Source: Chryseomicrobium palamuruense (GTDB taxonomy: Bacteria > Bacillota > Bacilli > Bacillales_A > Planococcaceae). Taken from it: DNA of 64,000 nt. Each line of letters opens with the position of its first letter. Position 1 is the stretch's first letter. Position numbers and translations under genes: made by a program. The DNA lies in the NCBI RefSeq assembly GCF_042649045.1, contig NZ_JBHSEF010000008.1, positions 117,150 through 181,149 on the forward strand, given 5' to 3'. Under the pieces are notes generated by a model. It saw only the letters and a program-made list of their open reading frames with translations, was not told where the DNA came from and ran no database searches. Shown here piece by piece: positions 58,575 through 64,000 of the stretch.

Positions 58575-59495
58575 ATGTCGAACGGTACGACACTTTCTGC
58601 AACAGTAGAGTCAACGAATGAAGAATCTACTACCTGGATGCAAGATTTCTTAGCACTTATTAAGATTGGAATCGTTAATTCAAATCTAATTACAGCATTC
58701 ACAGGGATGTGGCTCGCATTTCAGTTGACCGGCCGAAGCTTTATACAAGACTTTCACTTAGTCGTATATGCGATGGCAGGCTCAGCATTCATTATTGCTG
58801 GATCAGCTGCTATGAATAACTGGATTGATCAAGACATCGATCCGATTATGAAACGAACTCGCAAACGACCGACAGTCACTGGCCGATTCTCAAGTCCGAT
58901 GGTTCTGACGATTGCCCTAACCCTTATCGTTGTAGGCGAAATATTGTTATTTATGGCATCTACATCTGCTGGTATATGGGGACTAGCCGGCATCATTAGT
59001 TATGTCGTGCTCTATTCTATGTGGTCAAAACGGAAGCATGTCAGCAATACTATTGTTGGTAGTATCTCGGGTGCCATCCCTCCGCTTATCGGATGGGCTG
59101 CGATTGAACCAGTTCTTGGTTGGGAAGCTTGGGCTTTGTTCCTCATTATGTTTATCTGGCAACCACCGCATTTCTATGCGCTTGCTATGAAGCGAACTGA
59201 AGAATATCGCGCAGCAAACATTCCGATGCTTCCAGTAGTGAAAGGATTCAAACGTACAAAGCTTTCCATCTTGCTTTGGGTGATTGCTCTGTTCCCGGTA
59301 CCATTTCTTCTGAGTTCACTTGGCCCAGGATTTTTAGTACTTGCAACAGCACTCAATATTGGCTGGCTGTATTTAGCATTAAAAGGCTACCAAACACAAG
59401 ATGATTTAAAGTGGGCAACGAAGATGTTTGTATACTCACTTAACTACATGACGATTTTATTTGTCGCAATTGTGATTTTTGCAATCTTCATTTAA
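58575..59495 (+). CDS. ctaB: Protoheme IX farnesyltransferase (heme O synthase)
   Basis: The 306-residue UbiA-family membrane protein has the prenyl-diphosphate motif NNWIDQDIDPIMKRTRKRP and the second motif YSMWSKRKH, with WQPPHFYALAMKR characteristic of CtaB/CyoE. It adds a farnesyl group to heme B to make heme O, the substrate of CtaA. AAAGGAGG precedes the ATG. First gene of ctaBCDEF. Confidence 0.95.
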   Translation: MSNGTTLSATVESTNEESTTWMQDFLALIKIGIVNSNLITAFTGMWLAFQLTGRSFIQDFHLVVYAMAGSAFIIAGSAAMNNWIDQDIDPIMKRTRKRPTVTGRFSSPMVLTIALTLIVVGEILLFMASTSAGIWGLAGIISYVVLYSMWSKRKHVSNTIVGSISGAIPPLIGWAAIEPVLGWEAWALFLIMFIWQPPHFYALAMKRTEEYRAANIPMLPVVKGFKRTKLSILLWVIALFPVPFLLSSLGPGFLVLATALNIGWLYLALKGYQTQDDLKWATKMFVYSLNYMTILFVAIVIFAIFI

Positions 59496-59568
59496 GACAA
59501 ATAATCATGGAATAAGTACATCCGTAAAGAAGAACATTACAACTATGAAAGTGGGGTTTGATTTAGCG

Positions 59569-60657
59569 ATGATGAAAGGGCTAAAAAAATGGCGACTCTT
59601 TTCCATGCTAGCAGCACTCATGTTTTTCTTGGCTGCATGTGGCCAAGAGCAAATATCAACATTAACGCCTAGAGGGCCAGTTGCATCAGAGCAGTTCAAT
59701 CTATTGCTCTTATCAACTGCGATTATGACATTAGTTATTATTGTTGTAGTTGTGATTTACGTTTTGGCATTGATAAAATTCCGACGCTCGAAAGTGGGAG
59801 AAGATACAATTCCTGAGCAAGTCGAAGGAAACGTAAAATTAGAAATCATATGGACGATTGTTCCAATCATTTTACTAATTATTTTAGCTGTTCCAACTGT
59901 TTGGCTGACTTACACGCAAGCGGAAGTAAGCGGTATGGACGAAGTAGATGCAGAAGGAAATAAAACAGCATTAACGGTAAACGTAACGGCAAAACTATAC
60001 TGGTGGGAATTTGAGTATCCTGATTTAGGTATCATTACTGCTCAAGAATTAGTCGTTCCAACTGGTGAAAAAGTATACTTTAATTTAAAAGCTGCCGATG
60101 TAAAACACTCTTTCTGGATTCCATCAATCGGTGGTAAATTAGATACAAATGTTGAAAACGTCAACAAATTCTATCTTCAGTTCGATAAGGAATCAGAAGG
60201 ATTAAAAGACGGCGTATTCTACGGGAAATGTGCGGAGCTTTGTGGCCCATCTCACGCATTGATGGACTTTAAAGTAAAAACACTTAGCCGTGAAGATTTC
60301 GATGCATGGACTGCTGCAGCACTTGAAGAGCCAGTAGCACCTTCTTCTGATCTAGCTGTACAAGGTGAAGAGTTATTCGTAAACGCTGGATGTATCGGTT
60401 GTCACGCAACTTCTGCTGCGGGTACAGCGGGAGGGCAAGGTCCTAACGTTGCTACATTTGGTGATCGTAATCGTGTTGCTGGTTATTTAGAGCATGATGC
60501 AGAAAATCTTCAAAACTGGATTCAAAATCCACAAGAATACAAGCCAGGTAACTTAATGCCATCAGCTGCTGATTTAAATGGCGGAGATGATTTCACACAA
60601 GATGAGTTAGATGCATTAACAGAGTATTTAATGGGCTTAACTATAGAAAATAAGTAA
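59569..60657 (+). CDS. ctaC: Cytochrome caa3 oxidase subunit II
   Basis: The 362-residue lipoprotein has a signal ending LAAC (Cys24), two membrane helices (about 45-70 and 92-115), a CuA domain (VKHSFWIPSIGGKLD and GKCAELCGPSHALMDF holding the two Cys, two His and Met) and a C-terminal cytochrome c domain with heme motif CIGCH and a distal Met in GNLMP. Together these define a caa3-type enzyme. The start is uncertain: ATG 59569 and 59572 give the usual signal; ATG 59545 is also open but adds eight atypical residues. Second gene of ctaBCDEF. Confidence 0.93.
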   Translation: MMKGLKKWRLFSMLAALMFFLAACGQEQISTLTPRGPVASEQFNLLLLSTAIMTLVIIVVVVIYVLALIKFRRSKVGEDTIPEQVEGNVKLEIIWTIVPIILLIILAVPTVWLTYTQAEVSGMDEVDAEGNKTALTVNVTAKLYWWEFEYPDLGIITAQELVVPTGEKVYFNLKAADVKHSFWIPSIGGKLDTNVENVNKFYLQFDKESEGLKDGVFYGKCAELCGPSHALMDFKVKTLSREDFDAWTAAALEEPVAPSSDLAVQGEELFVNAGCIGCHATSAAGTAGGQGPNVATFGDRNRVAGYLEHDAENLQNWIQNPQEYKPGNLMPSAADLNGGDDFTQDELDALTEYLMGLTIENK

Positions 60658-60678
60658 TAGTCGAAGGAGGTAGAAACT

Positions 60679-62544
60679 GTGAGCTCACTTGCACAGAAAA
60701 AAGGGTTTGGCTCCGTATTGTGGGACTGGCTAACAACGGTTGACCATAAAAAAATTGCCATCCTTTATTTAGCAACTGGTGGATTCTTCTTTGTCCTCGG
60801 TGGTATCGAGGCAATGTTGATTCGTCTTCAGCTAGCAGTTCCGGACAACGATTTCTTAAGTGCCGGTTTATATAATGAAATTTTAACAATGCATGGGACG
60901 ACCATGATCTTCCTTGCCGCTATGCCTATATTGTTCGGATATATGAATGCCGTCGTTCCACTTCAAATTGGAGCACGTGACGTTGCATTTCCTTTCTTGA
61001 ACTCACTTGGGTTCTGGTTATTCTTCTTCGGGGGAATTTTCCTTAACTTATCTTGGTTTATGGGTGGAGCACCTGATGCGGGATGGACGTCGTATGCGTC
61101 GCTTTCCTTGTATTCACCAGGGCCCGGAATTGACTTTTATGCACTCGGACTTCAAATCTCCGGTGCAGGTACGTATATTGCAGGGATTAACTTCCTCGTA
61201 ACCATCATCAATATGCGTGCACCAGGTATGACTTACATGCGTATGCCACTTTTCACTTGGACTACATTTGTAGCGTCAGCACTTATTCTTTTTGCATTCC
61301 CGCCATTAACAATCGGTTTATTCTTCTTAATCTTTGACCGTATGTTTGGAGCAAACTTCTTTGACCACACAATGGGTGGAAATACGATTATCTGGGAGCA
61401 CTTATTCTGGATCTTTGGTCACCCGGAAGTATACATTCTGATTTTACCGGCATTTGGTATCTTCTCTGAAATCTTCTCACTTTTCTCTCGTAAACGTCTA
61501 TTCGGTTATTCCGCAATGGTCTTTGCGACAGTGTTGATTGGTTTCTTGGGATTCATGGTATGGGCTCACCACATGTTCACAGTAGGTCTTGGGCCAACAG
61601 CTAACGCCATCTTTGCGGTATCAACAATGGCGATTGCCGTACCAACAGGTGTTAAAATCTTCAACTGGCTTCTCACGATTTGGGGCGGTAGCATTAAAGT
61701 AACAACGCCAATGCTTTACGGATTAGGATTTATTCCATCGTTCGTAGCAGGTGGAGTAACAGGTGTTATGCAGGCAGCTGCACCACTTGATTATCAGCTA
61801 CACGATTCGTACTTTATCGTAGCTCACTTCCACTACGTAATCGTCGGTGGGGTAGTACTAGCGATTTTAGCGGCACTTCACTTATACTGGCCGTTGATGT
61901 TTAACCAAATGTTAGATGAGAAATTAGGGAAAATCACATTCTGGTTTTTCTTCTTAGGATTCCATGCAACATTCTTTATTCAACACTTCTTAGGACTCAT
62001 GGGGATGCCACGTCGTGTGTTTACGTTCGTAGGCGACCAAGGTTGGGACCTATTCAACTTAATCAGTTCATTGGGAGCTATTCTGATGGCCATCGGTGTT
62101 ATCATATTAATTGTTAATATCGTGAAAACTATTGTACAAAACGTTCCAGCAGGAACAGATCCATGGGAAGATGGACGTACACTTGAGTGGGCTATTCCAC
62201 AACCAGTACCGTTCTATAACTTCAAACGTACACCACTTGTTCGTGGTCTTGATACGTTCTGGATCGAAAAGCAAGAAGGGAACAAAGAGGGAATGTCTTA
62301 CGCTGAGCCACTTAGCGATATTCACATGCCTAACAACTCCTTTATCCCATTCGTGATGTCAGTAGGTCTGTTTGTTGCAGCATTTGGTGCTCTATACAAT
62401 GGTGAAAAAACATGGGCTGTTCCAGTTCTTGTGATTGGTTTAGGAATTACTCTTGTATCAATGGGCGTTCGTTCTTGGAAAGATGACCACGGTTATCACA
62501 TTCATAAAGAAGATTTAATGGACGACAAAGGGGGTAAAAACTAA
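60679..62544 (+). CDS. ctaD: Cytochrome caa3 oxidase subunit I
   Basis: The 621-residue heme-copper oxidase subunit has about 14 helices. Metal ligands are visible: MHGTTMIF (heme a His), GHPEVYILILP (CuB His and cross-linked Tyr), WAHHMFTVG (CuB His pair) and HDSYFIVAHFHYV (heme a and a3 His). It reduces O2 and pumps protons. The start is GTG 60679 behind AAGGAGG. The stop shares one base with the ctaE start. Confidence 0.97.
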   Translation: MSSLAQKKGFGSVLWDWLTTVDHKKIAILYLATGGFFFVLGGIEAMLIRLQLAVPDNDFLSAGLYNEILTMHGTTMIFLAAMPILFGYMNAVVPLQIGARDVAFPFLNSLGFWLFFFGGIFLNLSWFMGGAPDAGWTSYASLSLYSPGPGIDFYALGLQISGAGTYIAGINFLVTIINMRAPGMTYMRMPLFTWTTFVASALILFAFPPLTIGLFFLIFDRMFGANFFDHTMGGNTIIWEHLFWIFGHPEVYILILPAFGIFSEIFSLFSRKRLFGYSAMVFATVLIGFLGFMVWAHHMFTVGLGPTANAIFAVSTMAIAVPTGVKIFNWLLTIWGGSIKVTTPMLYGLGFIPSFVAGGVTGVMQAAAPLDYQLHDSYFIVAHFHYVIVGGVVLAILAALHLYWPLMFNQMLDEKLGKITFWFFFLGFHATFFIQHFLGLMGMPRRVFTFVGDQGWDLFNLISSLGAILMAIGVIILIVNIVKTIVQNVPAGTDPWEDGRTLEWAIPQPVPFYNFKRTPLVRGLDTFWIEKQEGNKEGMSYAEPLSDIHMPNNSFIPFVMSVGLFVAAFGALYNGEKTWAVPVLVIGLGITLVSMGVRSWKDDHGYHIHKEDLMDDKGGKN

Positions 62545-63176
62545 TGGCTGAAGAAATTAAATATACCCCACAAACTTGGCCTGAACACCCGGAAACAGCA
62601 AACCTTGAAGGGCGTAATAAGTTCTTAGGTTTCTGGTTATTCCTTGGTGGAGAGACTGTATTATTCGCAAGTCTTTTCGCAACATTCTTAGCTCTTAAAA
62701 ATAAAGGGCCGGAAGGTATGGAATTCACTACACAATCATTGTTCAGTGAAGGACTGCCACTTGTATTCTTAATGACGATGTTACTTTTAACATCTTCATT
62801 AACGTCTGTGTACGCAATGTATCACATGAAGAACTTCAATTTCCGTGGAGTTCAAACCTGGATGGCTGTTACAGTCATCTTGGGTCTTGGGTTCTTACTT
62901 CTTGAGATTTATGAGTTCAATCACTATGTACATTTAGGCTTCCATTATTCACATAGTGCATTTTCTTCTTCCTTCTTTACATTAGTAGGAACACACGGAG
63001 TGCACGTAGTCATTGGTCTTGGATGGATTATTCTTCTAATGCTACGAAACGCAAAACGTGGATTGTCTGTCTATACAGCTCAAAAATATTATACTGCTTC
63101 TCTATACTGGCACTTTATCGACGTTGTGTGGGTATTCATCTTCACAGTAGTATACTTGATGGGAGTGATGGGTTAA
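62544..63176 (+). CDS. ctaE: Cytochrome caa3 oxidase subunit III
   Basis: The 210-residue membrane protein has five to six helices and subunit III motifs such as FLGFWLFLGGETVLFASLFA, GTHGVHVVIGLGW and YWHFIDVVWVFIFTVVYL. It stabilises the oxidase core. ATG 62544 overlaps the ctaD stop (TAATG), with GGGGG upstream. Confidence 0.96.
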   Translation: MAEEIKYTPQTWPEHPETANLEGRNKFLGFWLFLGGETVLFASLFATFLALKNKGPEGMEFTTQSLFSEGLPLVFLMTMLLLTSSLTSVYAMYHMKNFNFRGVQTWMAVTVILGLGFLLLEIYEFNHYVHLGFHYSHSAFSSSFFTLVGTHGVHVVIGLGWIILLMLRNAKRGLSVYTAQKYYTASLYWHFIDVVWVFIFTVVYLMGVMG

Positions 63177-63177
63177 G

Positions 63178-63510
63178 ATGGGTCACGATACACAAGTAGT
63201 TGCGCAGAACAAAACTCAATTTGAATATGCACGTCGCAAGCGTTCGAAAGCGATGCAAATGCAAGTTGTCACTTTTGCGATCATGATTTTCTTAACATTT
63301 GTTGCTTTCGCAGCTGTCGCTTCAGGAATGTCAGCATTCTACGTAGGTCCTGTTCTATTACTTCTTGCTGCAGTTCAAGTTGTTCTACAACTTTACTATT
63401 TCATGCACATGAGTGATAAAGGTCACAACGTCGCTGCTTTCTTCTTATACAGCGGTGCACTATTCGGTTTTACATTTGTCATCACATTCTTAACGATTGT
63501 TTGGTGGTAA
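63178..63510 (+). CDS. ctaF: Cytochrome caa3 oxidase subunit IV
   Basis: The 110-residue protein has three membrane helices and the pattern of CtaF/CoxD-type subunit IV, including YYFMHMSDKGH. It starts one base after the ctaE stop and ends the visible cta operon at a terminator. ctaG, next in B. subtilis, is not seen before the insertion element begins. Confidence 0.93.
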   Translation: MGHDTQVVAQNKTQFEYARRKRSKAMQMQVVTFAIMIFLTFVAFAAVASGMSAFYVGPVLLLLAAVQVVLQLYYFMHMSDKGHNVAAFFLYSGALFGFTFVITFLTIVWW

Positions 63511-63513
63511 TCC

Positions 63514-63540
63514 AAAGCTCCCCCTGGGGAGCTTTTTTTA
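63514..63540 (+). terminator. Terminator of ctaBCDEF
   Basis: AAAGCTCCC (63514-63522) pairs with GGGAGCTTT (63527-63535) around CCTG, followed by a T run. Confidence 0.9.
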
Positions 63541-63565
63541 AAGATAAGAAAGTATATAATTTTTG

Positions 63566-63592
63566 ATGCCATGAGCCCAGTGTTCATGGTAT
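63566..63592 (+). repeat. Hairpin upstream of the IS91-type transposase
   Basis: ATGCCATGA (63566-63574) pairs with TCATGGTAT (63584-63592) with one wobble, around a nine-base loop. It lies between the cta terminator and the transposase start and may belong to the end of the element. Confidence 0.4.
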
Positions 63593-63601
63593 TTTGATTT
63601 T

Positions 63602-64000
63602 ATGGAGACAAATATTCTTAAGCAGATTTTCTTTGATCAGAATCGTCATTGGGAGAAGTTTGTTCAAAAGCATCGCAGACTTATAAGACCGGTGGTCTTG
63701 AAAGAGATCAAAAAATTTCAAGGGTGCGGAAAGGTTGTCAATGGATTCAAATTGTTTGTGTGTGAGGGATGCCATCATACTAAAAAGGTGGCCTACCGCT
63801 GCAAAGGTAGATTCTGTACGACATGTTCAGTAGGTGAGAGTGAAGAGTGGAGTCGCATCTTGGCAAACGAGGTGATACAGGTGAACCATCGCCATGTCAT
63901 CTTTACAATCGACGAGGGGTTGCGGGATATATTCCTTCAACATCGATATCTACTGAAAGACATGATGGATGAGGCCGCACGGATCATCAAAGAGTTCTTC
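63602..64000 (+). CDS. IS91-family transposase, N-terminal part (runs off the window)
   Basis: An open frame from ATG 63602 continues past the window end. The first 133 residues contain the transposase zinc-binding domain, with cysteine pairs CEGCHH and CKGRFCTTCS, followed by VNHRHVIFTIDEGLRDIF, which matches the VPHRHVVFTIP segment of IS91-type HUH (Y1/Y2) transposases. The catalytic HUH and Tyr would lie outside the window. These enzymes move DNA by rolling-circle replication and leave no target duplication. No ribosome binding site is obvious before the ATG. Whether the element is intact cannot be judged. Confidence 0.85.
   Translation, partial: METNILKQIFFDQNRHWEKFVQKHRRLIRPVVLKEIKKFQGCGKVVNGFKLFVCEGCHHTKKVAYRCKGRFCTTCSVGESEEWSRILANEVIQVNHRHVIFTIDEGLRDIFLQHRYLLKDMMDEAARIIKEFF

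Noticed and set aside
59479..59568. Long N-terminal extension of ctaC overlapping ctaB
   Set aside because: It would precede the lipoprotein signal peptide; the family begins at about MMKGLKKW.
1..64000. CRISPR arrays, tRNA or rRNA genes, prophage, defence or toxin-antitoxin operons
   Set aside because: None was found by reading; no regularly spaced repeats, cloverleaf sequences or phage structural genes were noticed.

Overview
The window is a stretch of ordinary chromosome from an endospore-forming member of the Bacillales. Protein similarity and gene order both recall Bacillus subtilis (yjc, yku/ykv, pdh, yla and cta blocks), but the blocks are thinned and rearranged as is typical of the Planococcaceae (Sporosarcina/Paenisporosarcina-like). 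Sporulation genes (cotZ-like, spoVAC-AD-AEb, spoVIF, two Spo0F/Spo0A-type kinases, a Spo0E-type phosphatase) show that it makes spores. A cytochrome caa3 oxidase, pyruvate dehydrogenase and pyruvate carboxylase indicate an aerobic heterotroph. Base composition is moderate to low GC and even throughout. No rRNA, tRNA, CRISPR array, prophage or defence island was seen.

Layout. 1-7700: 3' end of rluD, mgtE, a spore-coat gene, the three-gene spoVA operon, spoVIF, then yjcH-yjcG-yjcF, a PgpA-family gene and a nuclease lipoprotein. 7700-19500: a 47-residue ORF, an aldehyde dehydrogenase, a membrane PAS kinase, an M42 peptidase, prfC, an SwrC-type RND pump, a manganese riboswitch with its TerC-family target, and a Ktr potassium channel subunit. 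19500-30100: a B12-binding radical SAM protein, a soluble PAS kinase with a MarR gene, a lipoprotein, a CPBP protease, small genes including a Spo0E-like one, then ykwC, ykyB, fadH, darB, ccpC and an MFS exporter. 30100-38200: potABCD, ktrC, rnjA-rpoY, a 23-codon gene, def and ykyA. 38200-49200: pdhABCD, a polysaccharide deacetylase, speA, a nitronate monooxygenase-like gene, yktA, yktB, a YkzI-like gene, suhB and ylaF. 49200-63500: typA-ylaH, ylaI, a YlaL-like gene, ylaN, ftsW, pycA, ctaA and ctaBCDEF. The right edge runs into an IS91-family transposase gene.

How the genes connect. PdhABCD makes acetyl-CoA and PycA makes oxaloacetate, while CcpC is the family's citrate-sensing regulator of the TCA cycle. 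CtaA/CtaB make heme A for the CtaCDEF oxidase. SpeA makes agmatine, the first step to polyamines, and PotABCD imports polyamines. KtrC, the Ktr channel subunit, DarB and PycA are all proteins whose relatives answer to cyclic di-AMP. RpoY and RNase J1 are co-transcribed.

The window does not contain an obvious new multi-gene system. The best undescribed candidates are a self-contained unit for a cationic 23-residue peptide (36748-36819), two other short unassigned ORFs, and several palindromes placed exactly at promoters (aldehyde dehydrogenase, CPBP protease, Ktr subunit). A near-perfect FadR box precedes fadH. Most genes are separated by intrinsic terminators, often shared by convergent pairs.
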